Origin: Candidatus Enterocloster excrementipullorum
Lineage (GTDB): Bacteria > Bacillota > Clostridia > Lachnospirales > Lachnospiraceae
Direction of reading: 5' to 3'
DNA: 56,833 nucleotides
Assembly (NCBI GenBank): GCA_019119575.1
Contig: DWWT01000004.1
Span: 1-56,833, forward strand
Shown here: one piece after another, positions 12,501 to 16,442 of the stretch
Numbering within the stretch: position 1 is the stretch's first letter
Layout of the letters: every line of letters begins with the position of its first letter
The notes under the pieces: generated by a model
Seen by the model: the letters and a program-made list of their open reading frames with translations, nothing else
Databases searched by the model: none
What the model was told of the DNA's origin: nothing
Position numbers and translations under genes: made by a program

Positions 12501-13348
12501 CCGCTCTCTTCTTCATTTCCGCCGGCCGAGCCGCTTCCGCTTGAACCACTGCCGCCTGACGCGCCGCCATTCCCCCCGGGCCCTGCCGGGACGCTGGGAA
12601 CCGGATCCGCCTTCGGCTTGTCCTTCTTGGGCTTGTCCTTCTTCTTGTCCGGCTCCTCCTCTTCCGGGAGCGGGGCCGCCGTCACAACGGAGATATCATC
12701 CTCCGTCACATCAATATCAAAGAGCTCCCTGGCGCCGGCCGGGAGGGAAAACTGAAACTTCTGCCGGAGATAGGAATTCTCCTCATTCAGCACAAAGACA
12801 AGGCGCACCTCTTCGTCGTCCTCGTCCGCCTCAATCCGAATCGGGATATCCCCTTTGTCGGAGATCAGGAAGGGTTCTCCCTTATCTTCGAAGAAATATT
12901 CCTCCTCCGGCTCCCCGTCCTCATCCTCCGCTTCTTCTTCGTCTTCCTCCAGATACCCCGGAAAAATCTCTTCTTCCTCTTCTATGTACTCTGCCTGGCT
13001 GGAGGAAGCCGCCTCCGTTTCCTCTCCATCTTCCCATTTCTCGCCTTCTTCGCCCAAATAATCCTGGAACTGAAGCATAGCCTCCGCTTCCTGGCGGGTA
13101 AGGGAAATGAAAACCTGGGCAGCGCCAACCGCCCCTCTGCCGGTATTAAGCTCCGCCTCAAGGGTAATGCTGCCTTCTTCTCCTGTTTTTATCTCATCCT
13201 CTTCCGGAATCCACCGCACAAGAACATCCGCGTCCGGCTCCAGTGCCTCCGCCGTAAGCTCTGCTCCCAATGCCACAATGGATTGAGGGGTCATCGCCAT
13301 CACAGAAAGATAAACCAGCGCTTTCTTCCAAAATCCACACTTTTTCAA
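569..13348 (-). CDS. Giant Cna-B repeat cell-wall-anchored surface protein (4,259 residues)
   Basis: Start is TTG 13348, chosen because AGAGGTGAG lies 8-9 bases upstream and the product then opens with a signal peptide (LKKCGFWKKALVYLSVMAM...). Visible layout: a short N-terminal domain; acidic Glu/Asp tract; Ser/Gly/Asp low-complexity tract around residues 250-490; a second acidic tract to about 680; mixed domains to about 1330; then roughly 18 Cna-B type repeats (K-x-W-x-D ... RP ... L-x-R/K ... LP-x-Y/F ... Y-x-V-x-E ... TNT/TNR) to about 4050; a final pilin-like domain (LTVAKNVTGSRGD); a Gly-rich linker; and a sorting signal IAKTGDES, membrane helix and KKWRKKK tail near 4220. Cna-B repeats normally carry Lys-Asn isopeptide bonds and form protease-resistant stalks, so an adhesin or pilus-like role is likely. 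The Leu-Pro of LPxTG is replaced by Ile-Ala. No sortase gene lies nearby. The reading frame is intact over 12.8 kb. Confidence 0.9.
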   Translation of the reverse strand: MKKCGFWKKALVYLSVMAMTPQSIVALGAELTAEALEPDADVLVRWIPEEDEIKTGEEGSITLEAELNTGRGAVGAAQVFISLTRQEAEAMLQFQDYLGEEGEKWEDGEETEAASSSQAEYIEEEEEIFPGYLEEDEEEAEDEDGEPEEEYFFEDKGEPFLISDKGDIPIRIEADEDDEEVRLVFVLNEENSYLRQKFQFSLPAGARELFDIDVTEDDISVVTAAPLPEEEEPDKKKDKPKKDKPKADPVPSVPAGPGGNGGASGGSGSSGSGSAGGNEEESGLPGESGGADGESGSGSSDTPGDSQDGEELPGTGEGGGEGEAPEEGDTPSDGTEDGSADQGDGTDHSGEEGGSGSEGEADGSDGNQGGGSGTSDGSDGSGSSDGSDSAGGSGDSEDSGSGSEDAESSGSGSGSDSGSGSDGGSSSGDSTDSGSSGNNSSGEGGSSDSGSSYAGGSSSDSGSGSGDSGDSGSGSEDAGSSDSGSEVASAVSYSAKSWPRLAAANPSLRKTASVMRMTPQNLIEGEEPKEDAEDTGEQEEPAEDTEEEKTEEEKDEGGEEDPGKETGDDAGEEPGKEPGGEPDDGSGNESTGDGEEEKDPETDNSDDSDQTQDGDTDQGQPGGSDDTEGQEGDPSDDGEGQLPAEDEENGTEEETGAPGEEDKNDTEGEKEDPDAEIDIDEIATPSQPEDVEVIPAPIVDIATASTATASTATSSQVRYDGEAVIEIDARPMTFVAAFGWEMEMEPVETLARSAGETADSQEEAVFRLRAVSQNREETGVLYTAKQTFEFSLALPPELALPEGTVTYDRTANALRAGGIEIAVLEGMPENAQITEIEKTDAQNLSFTLLREQEELEEEMADMDLTIRVVRDGLTLTETFTGEAQAEPSVPAAAEENAVEETAQSAATEQSAPEETEYPAREPVAEISRARLSAMPLLGTSRDGEDGEGGNVALEELLLGSPKTKEVEILLMVTVEAVPGAGEDFKLEKNGQASARVELTPVPSGLTVAKSMDKISQDIFWIDNEDEEGKRPEEGALPPHQLKFRIVETDEQGEILEGGSKTDFVYAEVPTNYELLGLMEAPKASINSSGPGQSVLTITGTYADAEGETVSGLPTQMIHVDDEYGDTRYFKVEWELKPKEPKEQEDRNWSFYDRIEIPEPEEGETPERAPGWYYVLLTDFRFEAGLRWGTLGSAQGITDATLRALALKNSEEGEKTLYELSNSSGEEEPQLTIDRHEGDDPDNPTDATITISRLWKYNLDGEEIDYWVEETGENPDKKIDGDELEEAGLDAGDYFAISYDNAAAPNYGGVTGQLHDGGSLYLTLSGTKEYKATKVWVDSGDAEKRPSGTFQLWRFRENESYTTAAPMRDDKSGAVITFKLNTKPENGRYTIDSTLEGAEILSDLPKYDSEGFEYIYVLREYLEPTEGADSYEQVFGEIQNDGSLKDTLIGYPNGVQKREDGDINLYNGGTLTNRISGSVQVEATKRWEASAFQSELGDVTVEFTLQCRRAGEDWSSPDEGWKNYRDDEGKEVTQELTGFLAETMNSQTAAYTADKYDAWGKELEFRWIETAVYQGAGSEENLLKEDTNEFTLTQGEGGRKIVYTASASQAEREGDSYSNQVTNRISNTLDYSIEKQWWDAEGKPYIPEGQSATFVLYQIPSGGALDGTETPLLEITLDGIPEAGYQPVEGTDITFREDTSWHADIQNLPEFNENGQEYEYILVERNAFPTYIIERNEQTNDYEATVINRPGPGNRIMVRKQWIDDNDAQHRLPVQVEVYRKDTHERVGGPKLLGENGVWQDWVTINADPEDVDPGEDIYVLETAMGQDEEEVPVDFGAASPSNASAVGRVTTDHHIYEVTSSEEPVELAGSLFYTVTNRRLGNINLTVTKEWKDGDGERRKRIQEEIGKLENEGTTLYPAVLLDFSDSNGGGAYTMSKPGEEKGWVKIGTEQVLIQDDQNRSVSVVQPLELNTEDGQEQQEQQKIYFYNLPKYDSTGQVVRYQVREVWVEEKGGKTEVLTRDKLAENNKYKKIYDLVSPYYVSYEETYTVENDETTHHELDIHEVTLTNSLQGTKTVRWHKQWEDASSFASGQRPDLYLNIYSYGYQKESDAEPTTALIQENYRWETSSGSDPEEEAEGALYDSTRHWHVLLENLPKYDSKGYEYIYYAVEHTMVNAGDFGYVDVEYSAPQKSGALIKPGEEGNPDGTTILETQSIGGINGPSDGQDSDSALTVQNGWMLNVSKESAEAGRDESWALAEEGTFHNRLTGNITITGRKIWSSLPAGFELADLPPVTFQLRRYVKWDTMFEPSDKGEGDFVWDEDPAATFTISDWEGLGQSGSYQFTLKYEDYQDSSADGSADGEGNQVLGDDNTLNPSYGTEDEWTLLPRYDEQGRLYHYVLEETSTGSDEWQGNFANGAIFETSSDAGSHIVNNRYRENQGGSLKIKKLLKLPGSMKNDGTEEEFVPEAYPAVEFRLYRRYTKTSTDGKNTPSGWTFVDSETWSSGEVKTDFGKQSPKNGWVEWTWGGEDGLTDLAVFAPNGSRYEYMAVEVRDDLQGYDTWMERTDIEKSGADAYVEDESHTPKEPEKWDEASGISGNEEMISTGTGSEETLRAATDSNASAEEATPSQATFINRRNSNEKLIIRGQKIWDDFDNAFGLRPEGEIASESNALKNSLENKEFSFELYRHAGWQPGQNNPIPESETGGMIEKGLASISWAINGQGEWWYTFDSVDGNGLDRYAPNGMPWIYTVREKNENPDYRTDAPAAAVETGELIEGDNGIFERTMEPLTNTLLATEQKYQKQWQDMEGHPIEEDYLGYKLQVEFTLQVAEVDENGEITSEEWEDAGDYFKGVLGDWYGDIFEPEGEEHQFVHYLPGDGQGAGVTDSCWQGVYSFDNLPYTIVKEDSQETTQKTTHLIYRVVETEIRYGGSDADLSKEEDYETVKVEPITSKDNKEHYTYAFQPESNIFSPGYNGPDGGYNTIDHVTHINRIRTTDFTVTKHWEGDARNLYGTRPGTDREGYTWETRFVIQRSTDGKSWEDVKDEEGKPLIDWLTGTDEVTDVSKEITGLPAASPDGEPYQYRAQELEPGEDLDENGQIKDANRIGQDGGYYENAYTASYSNASKSSADQPETASPSNALASTEITNRLRTIDVIAEKRWRGEDRPESLTLTLQYLTASPSSAEKPLESDWRNFEGNVSEVTLDGESGAKPDDRPGYEYEDWKAKWEDVPAHMPGSYQGENGNELTRYRVTETVPDGYIQIEHTAASPSQATPPEDHWEFTFTNTAAVSLTVTKEWRVPDTYSKPEVVAEIWRTTEGIGGAEIPDLDQAERVKAPVEGMPLTESTENLGEQYTVTLNAGTWTRRIDDLPKYSEDGEEYTYFALERRVGNYDVTNSSGGGSSIIDESNICGIHHTHSRRGNVFATEILNIGRFDLEVVKEWKDNSDAYHTRPDELTLTLYRCVGKPSDYTAPGNGWKEVESDASGDPVAPERLNGAEDADQWHYQYKNLPYASSSGEIYTYRIVEEEPEVASASNVSEDTRYTAEYGENYLTVTNTLNGTTELPVTKRWIDGGNEDGLRPETITLQLYKKSDGELDTPYQLEREVQINQGGALKRLVNFLTGSQNTWEYTFEDLPRFDGQGRKIYYTVQEVPVTGYESQWTTAGDPDEGFAATITNTLLTQVPVKKVWGGVPEEDWKEVEAGLYWHVGEGEPEPVMRQAEPEEAGDINTGELGDGDESAPRHAALFLNADNDWSGIFENLPRFTSEGERIIYTVQELTVGGISVEELPEDKRCIIHYTPEEQADDKQPGYKISNIKPTKLTGTKIWRDDSNADGGRPNDLTLYLRRSTDSNAYDSLTSGDYDNASPSNASWELVTQEMLEDDGGKLIWDKSQGDTWSYTYENLPATDEEDIEYFYYVTETVPEGYVLEAASPSQVEEGNATSGTDFTNLRTNESLTITGTKTWIDGGANRPENLTIVLWRQAEGQEPKRVDAEPEWSHKDTDTWTFTYTGQPEFDSEGRKYTYWVEEEKVNGYDGYHGETGLELVNVERGSLTVAKNVTGSRGDRTRRFTFTVTMQDTVVNGVTLRAADIDGTYGGMTFTDGTATFTLADGESVTASGLPGGMAYTVTEAEANESGYHTSAEGSQGVIPAGGTAQALFVNYRGSSGSNGGGGSNGGGGGGHRYVDTSGGGPGAGGGGSTAIVVGEQPRFDAPEVPLIRRGIAKTGDESKLLQYALLLFVSLAGLAALLFLGPLKKWRKKK

Positions 13349-13396
13349 AACACGCTCACCTCTTAAAAATACTTTGTCGGGGGTCGGTTTTAATTG

Positions 13397-13407
13397 CCCC
13401 CCCCCCC
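13397..13407. repeat. Homopolymer of 11 C (G on the coding strand) in the leader of the giant surface-protein gene
   Basis: Eleven consecutive C on the plus strand lie between the -10 box (13425-13430) and the TTG start (13348), so the transcript would carry an 11-G run about 20 bases after its start. Tracts like this slip in replication and can vary expression; see findings. Confidence 0.95.
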
Positions 13408-13424
13408 AATTTCTAATATATTTA

Positions 13425-13453
13425 ATTTTATCACACAACACGGCGGGGGTCAA
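13425..13453 (-). promoter_or_regulatory. Sigma-A type promoter of the giant surface-protein gene
   Basis: TTGACC (13448-13453, minus strand), 17-base spacer, TAAAAT (13425-13430). The transcript would have a leader of about 70 bases that contains the G tract and the AGAGGTGAG ribosome site. Confidence 0.75.
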
Positions 13454-13560
13454 TTATCCTTCTAGTACATTTTACCGCAATATTGTCGCTTTTTGCCGCC
13501 CGCATACTTAATTCTGCAGCAGGCAGCTAAATGAATGCCGTATTTTTTTAACAAAATACC

Positions 13561-13589
13561 TTGACGAATACGCGGAGATGAAGTATACT
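13561..13589 (+). promoter_or_regulatory. Sigma-A type promoter upstream of tcdA
   Basis: TTGACG (13561-13566), 17-base spacer, TATACT (13584-13589). It faces away from the giant-gene promoter about 110 bases to the left. The predicted start near 13596 falls directly before the LexA-like box. Confidence 0.75.
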
Positions 13590-13600
13590 GAATATGCTCG

Positions 13601-13612
13601 GAACGTATGTTC
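13601..13612. promoter_or_regulatory. LexA (DinR)-like SOS box
   Basis: GAACGTATGTTC matches the Gram-positive LexA consensus core GAAC-N4-GTTC, including the R-N-R-Y middle. It starts about five bases past the predicted transcription start, where a bound repressor would block the promoter at 13561-13589. No lexA gene lies in the window, so binding is inferred from the motif only. Confidence 0.5.
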
Positions 13613-13624
13613 TGTGCATCAGAT

Positions 13625-13668
13625 AAAGCCCTGCACCACTACTACCACACCAACAGGGCTTTATTTTT
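13625..13668 (+). terminator. Terminator or attenuator in the tcdA leader
   Basis: AAAGCCCTG (13625-13633) pairs perfectly with CAGGGCTTT (13654-13662) across a 20-base loop; ATTTTTAT follows. It lies between the promoter at 13561 and the tcdA start at 13772, so it would either release a transcript of about 70 bases or attenuate tcdA. Confidence 0.6.
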
Positions 13669-13771
13669 ATGCCCTGCGGACAGACGGATTTCCGCCCGCG
13701 GGGCTGTTCCCGGATGTCCTTGGGGGCGTTTTCCCATATGTATTGTCAGTTATACAAGAAAGGATGGTTCC

Positions 13772-14515
13772 ATGCCACACGAATTTTCAAGAATGGAAAT
13801 GCTGATCGGCTCCTCCGCTCTCTCCCGCCTGTCCTCTGCCTCCGTCGCCGTCTTCGGCCTCGGAGGGGTGGGGTCCCACGCCGCCGAGGCCCTGGCGCGG
13901 TGCGGGGTGGGCCGCCTTATTTTGATAGACAATGACACGGTGTCCCTGACGAATATAAACCGGCAGGCCGTGGCGTTTCACAGCACCCTTGGCCTGCCCA
14001 AGACTCAGGTCATGAAAGAAAAAATCCGGGACATCTGTCCCCGGATTCAGACACTTACTTATGAAACATTTGTGCTTCCCGACAATACGGACGTTCTCTT
14101 CGCGGATATCCGGCAGGCCATGGGAGACGCGCCTCTTACCTATATTGTGGACGCCATTGACACGGTCGCTGCCAAACTGGCCCTGGCCTCCTATGCCAGC
14201 GCGAACCGCATCCCCCTGATTTCCGCCATGGGAACAGGCAACAAGCTCCATCCGGAGCTTCTTCGCATATCCGACATAAAAGAGACTTCTGTCTGCCCGC
14301 TCTGCCGCGTCATGCGCAGAGAACTCAAAGCGCGGCAGATCCCCTCTCTTAAGGTCTGCTGGTCCCCGGAACAGCCTCTGACTCCGGCCCCTCCTTCGCC
14401 TGAGGAGGCAGCTTCCGGTCCGCGCCGTTCCATTCCCGGAAGCACCGCGTTTGTACCTCCCGCCGCCGGGCTGCTCATGGCCGGGGAAGCTGTGCGGGAA
14501 ATCTGCGGGCTGTAG
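13772..14515 (+). CDS. tcdA: tRNA threonylcarbamoyladenosine dehydratase
   Basis: A 247-residue member of the ThiF/MoeB/HesA superfamily. These enzymes adenylate a carboxylate; TcdA (YgdL/CsdL) cyclises t6A37 of tRNA in an ATP-dependent step. Seen here: the Rossmann loop GLGGVGS at residues 29-35, the DNDTVSLTNINRQ segment with the catalytic-type Arg, DAIDTVAAK further on, and a CPLCRVMRRELK segment typical of this subfamily. The start at ATG 13772 was chosen because AGAAAGGATGG lies just upstream. The frame continues 55 codons further upstream, but that extension has no ribosome site and crosses the LexA-like box. It converges with the YitT gene (31-base gap). ThiF-type activators of other substrates are the alternative; size and motifs favour TcdA. 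Confidence 0.85.
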   Translation: MPHEFSRMEMLIGSSALSRLSSASVAVFGLGGVGSHAAEALARCGVGRLILIDNDTVSLTNINRQAVAFHSTLGLPKTQVMKEKIRDICPRIQTLTYETFVLPDNTDVLFADIRQAMGDAPLTYIVDAIDTVAAKLALASYASANRIPLISAMGTGNKLHPELLRISDIKETSVCPLCRVMRRELKARQIPSLKVCWSPEQPLTPAPPSPEEAASGPRRSIPGSTAFVPPAAGLLMAGEAVREICGL

Positions 14516-14545
14516 CGCCTGTTTGAAAATTGCTTTCTGCCGGGG

Positions 14546-15445
14546 TCATTCCAGAGGCGCCCGGTAGAATCTTCCCACAAACTGCTCTGTTTTCAGGATA
14601 TTGATTATCACATGGGGATCCGCCTCGTGCATCACATGGACAGCGTCATTCACCTCATAGGAGGAAATTACCGTATTCAGGAGATACATTTTCTTTTTGC
14701 TGTACCCTCCCACGGCCTCCACGCAGGAGATGCCGTGCCGAAAGCGGCCGATGTACGCGTCCACCACCTCGGGGCCTTTGGCCGTGGTGGCCTGGAGCGT
14801 CACCAAATCATAGCGGTGATGGAAGGCGGAGATCATCCTCGTGGAGATGAATTGGAAAATGATCGAGTACCCCGCGTATTTCCATCCGAAGACAGAGCCG
14901 TAAAAACAGTACATCACTGCGTTGCCCAAGAATACAAAGCTCCAGATGGACCGTCCTGTCTTGTTGGACACATAGAGGGCGATAAAATCCGTCCCGCCGG
15001 TAGACGCATTTCCCCGGAGAGCAATCACGACGGACAGGCCCATGACAACACCGCCGAAGATCACATTCAAAAATTCATCGGTAAATATGGGAGCAAAGGA
15101 ACAGACCTGAAGAAAAAAGCTGGTAAGGGCTACCTGCACCAGGGAGACCGCGGTAAAGCGGATGCTGATCCCCTTGCAGCAGAGAAGCGCTACGGGAATA
15201 TTGAGAAGGAGAAGGACGGCCTGCAGGGGGATATTTATCCCCTTCAGCTCGCCCAGGCGCTCCACCAGCATTCCCAGGCCAGTGAACCCGCCGGAAATGA
15301 TTCCCGCCCGGCGCACAAACACCTGGATGGCATACGTCTGAACCAGGGCGGATATAAACACCGCCGCCAGGGTTATGGCCAGCCTCACGGACGGCTTTTT
15401 CCGCCAGGCATGGAAGGCTGCCGCCATATTTTTTATTCCATTCAT
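14546..15445 (-). CDS. YitT family membrane protein (DUF161 plus DUF2179)
   Basis: A 299-residue protein with several hydrophobic helices in the first two thirds (for example LAITLAAVFISALVQTYAIQVF) and a soluble C-terminal region ending in a DUF2179-like stretch (HVMHEADPHVIINILKTEQFVGRFY). The segment RRAGIISGGFTGLGML and the later GNASTGGTDFIALY match YitT proteins, whose transport substrate is unknown. ATG 15445 is preferred to a TTG 15 bases upstream because that TTG lies inside the ribosome site TTGGGGGTG. It follows the Rrf2 regulator by about 30 bases, so the two are probably one operon, and YitT may be the target controlled by the regulator. Confidence 0.85.
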   Translation of the reverse strand: MNGIKNMAAAFHAWRKKPSVRLAITLAAVFISALVQTYAIQVFVRRAGIISGGFTGLGMLVERLGELKGINIPLQAVLLLLNIPVALLCCKGISIRFTAVSLVQVALTSFFLQVCSFAPIFTDEFLNVIFGGVVMGLSVVIALRGNASTGGTDFIALYVSNKTGRSIWSFVFLGNAVMYCFYGSVFGWKYAGYSIIFQFISTRMISAFHHRYDLVTLQATTAKGPEVVDAYIGRFRHGISCVEAVGGYSKKKMYLLNTVISSYEVNDAVHVMHEADPHVIINILKTEQFVGRFYRAPLE

Positions 15446-15475
15446 AAAAAGCACCCCCAAAACGCGTTCTCTCTG

Positions 15476-15928
15476 TCACTGTCCCCCATCTTCAGACAGC
15501 TCGTCCCCCTTTTCCAGTTCCATCTGCCACCCCGCCAGGTCTTCCAGGGTATAGCGGTCCACAACCCCGGAAATCGCGTCGTCCAGCTCGTGCCAGAGCC
15601 GCAGGGTGACGCAGCCGTGCTGCCTGGTACAGGGATTCTCATCCCCGCTCAGACAGTCCACGGGAGCCAGGCTGCCCTCCGTTATCCGCAGGATCATCCC
15701 CAGCGTGTATTCCTTCGGGGCCTTCGCGAGATAATATCCTCCCTGGTTTCCCCGTATGCTGCGGACCAAGCCGGCCCGCGACAGGATGGATATGATCTGC
15801 TCCAGATATTTTCCTGAAATCCCCTGCCTTTTCGCGATATCTTTTATCTTTACCGGCTCTCCGTTCCCATGAACCGCCAGGTCCGCCATGGTCCGCAGGG
15901 CATAGCGCCCTTTCGTCGATACCAGCAT
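15476..15928 (-). CDS. Rrf2 family transcriptional regulator, probably Fe-S binding
   Basis: A 150-residue protein opening MLVSTKGRYALRTMADLA, the standard Rrf2 start. Winged helix at residues 25-70 (IKDIAKRQGISGKYLEQI, then RGNQGGYYLA). Three cysteines at 92, 100 and 106 (C-x7-C-x5-C) sit where IscR-type members hold an Fe-S cluster, although IscR spacing is C-x5-C-x5-C. A GTG two codons upstream is an alternative start; AAAGGA serves either. Two palindromes overlap its promoter (16001-16040), suggesting autoregulation. Members of this family control Fe-S assembly, cysteine supply or nitrosative stress genes; which applies here cannot be decided. Confidence 0.88.
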   Translation of the reverse strand: MLVSTKGRYALRTMADLAVHGNGEPVKIKDIAKRQGISGKYLEQIISILSRAGLVRSIRGNQGGYYLAKAPKEYTLGMILRITEGSLAPVDCLSGDENPCTRQHGCVTLRLWHELDDAISGVVDRYTLEDLAGWQMELEKGDELSEDGGQ

Positions 15929-16000
15929 GCACACTCACATCCTTTGGCTTATTTTCTGTGAAATCACCGGAAATATTCGCCGCGCTGTCCGCCGGCTTCC

Positions 16001-16017
16001 AATCCTTTCACAGGATT
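16001..16017. promoter_or_regulatory. Palindrome at the predicted start of the Rrf2 transcript
   Basis: AATCCT and AGGATT arms separated by five bases, directly downstream of the -10 box. A probable second operator half for the Rrf2 regulator; it shares the TCCT...AGGA arms of the upstream palindrome. Confidence 0.45.
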
Positions 16018-16047
16018 ATCATACTATTCCTGTAGGAAATATGTCAA
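16018..16047 (-). promoter_or_regulatory. Promoter of the Rrf2-YitT operon
   Basis: TTGACA (16042-16047, minus strand), 18-base spacer, TATGAT (16018-16023). The spacer carries a palindrome (16026-16040), so a bound regulator would sit between -35 and -10. Confidence 0.65.
16026..16040. promoter_or_regulatory. Operator-like palindrome between -35 and -10 of the Rrf2 promoter
   Basis: TTCCT-GT-AGGAA within ATTCCTGTAGGAAAT. It is centred in the promoter spacer, the usual position of an Rrf2-family autorepressor site. Confidence 0.5.
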
Positions 16048-16127
16048 TAGGAAGTTTTTCTGCAGGCCAGGGCGCTTGCGTGCGCAGCGCGCAGCAGCTT
16101 GAAAGGGCGGGCGTTCGATGCCCATGA

Positions 16128-16253
16128 CAAAAGGAAGAGCTGCCATTCCCCCACAGAAGGCAGCTCTTGGTCACGTACAAAACCGTCACACTATATGTTC
16201 GGCATCCCCATACCAAACAAAAACCCGTAAGGCACTCCTTTGTGCTTCTTACA
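16128..16253 (-). ncRNA. Candidate orphan small RNA, about 125 bases
   Basis: Minus-strand unit bounded by a strong promoter (16260-16288) and a hairpin with a perfect 10-bp stem (16135-16144 with 16159-16168) followed by CTTTTG. Inside are two more possible helices: GTAAG-AA-GCAC / GTGC-CTTAC closing the loop AAAGGA, and GGTAT/ATGCC closing GGGG. No convincing gene is present; a 14-codon frame (VPYGFLFGMGMPNI) exists but has no well-placed ribosome site. I do not recognise it as a known RNA family. Confidence 0.45.
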
Positions 16254-16259
16254 AAACTC

Positions 16260-16288
16260 ACTATAGCACTGTTTCCAGCATTTGTCAA
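16260..16288 (-). promoter_or_regulatory. Strong promoter of the candidate small RNA
   Basis: TTGACA (16283-16288, minus strand), 17-base spacer, TATAGT (16260-16265). It points away from spoVAF into a stretch with no annotated gene. Confidence 0.65.
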
Positions 16289-16384
16289 TAAAAATTGTGC
16301 AAATCTGTAAATTATTTTCCATTTTCCGGGGTTTTTTCTGTAAAAACCTCCTGTTTGTCCGCGGTGAAAAGACAATTGTCTTTG

Positions 16385-16413
16385 TGTATATTTTTTCCTT
16401 TTCCGGACATACT
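16385..16413 (+). promoter_or_regulatory. Possible forespore (sigma-G/F type) promoter of spoVAF
   Basis: TGTATA (16385-16390), 17 bases, CATACT (16408-16413), about 30 bases before the start codon. The -10 resembles the forespore CATWMTA pattern; the -35 and the spacing fit only loosely. No sigma-A promoter was seen on this strand. Confidence 0.3.
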
Positions 16414-16442
16414 GTAAGGGATCCGCTCTGCGGAAGGAAAGG

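Noticed and set aside
11880..12600. Repetitive GC-rich stretch that looks like a tandem repeat or CRISPR
   Set aside because: It is an in-frame Ser/Gly/Asp coding tract with irregular units; there are no constant repeats or unique spacers. No CRISPR array was seen anywhere in the window.
13349..13453. A longer start for the giant surface protein (TTG at 13453)
   Set aside because: That TTG is the -35 element of the promoter, the extension would translate through the G tract, and it would put 35 residues before the signal peptide.
13607..13771. A 55-residue N-terminal extension of TcdA
   Set aside because: No ribosome site; crosses the LexA-like box and the terminator hairpin; TcdA homologues start near the ATG at 13772.
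14516..14545. A terminator between tcdA and the YitT gene
   Set aside because: Only a weak six-base inverted repeat reaching into the YitT coding end and no T-run.
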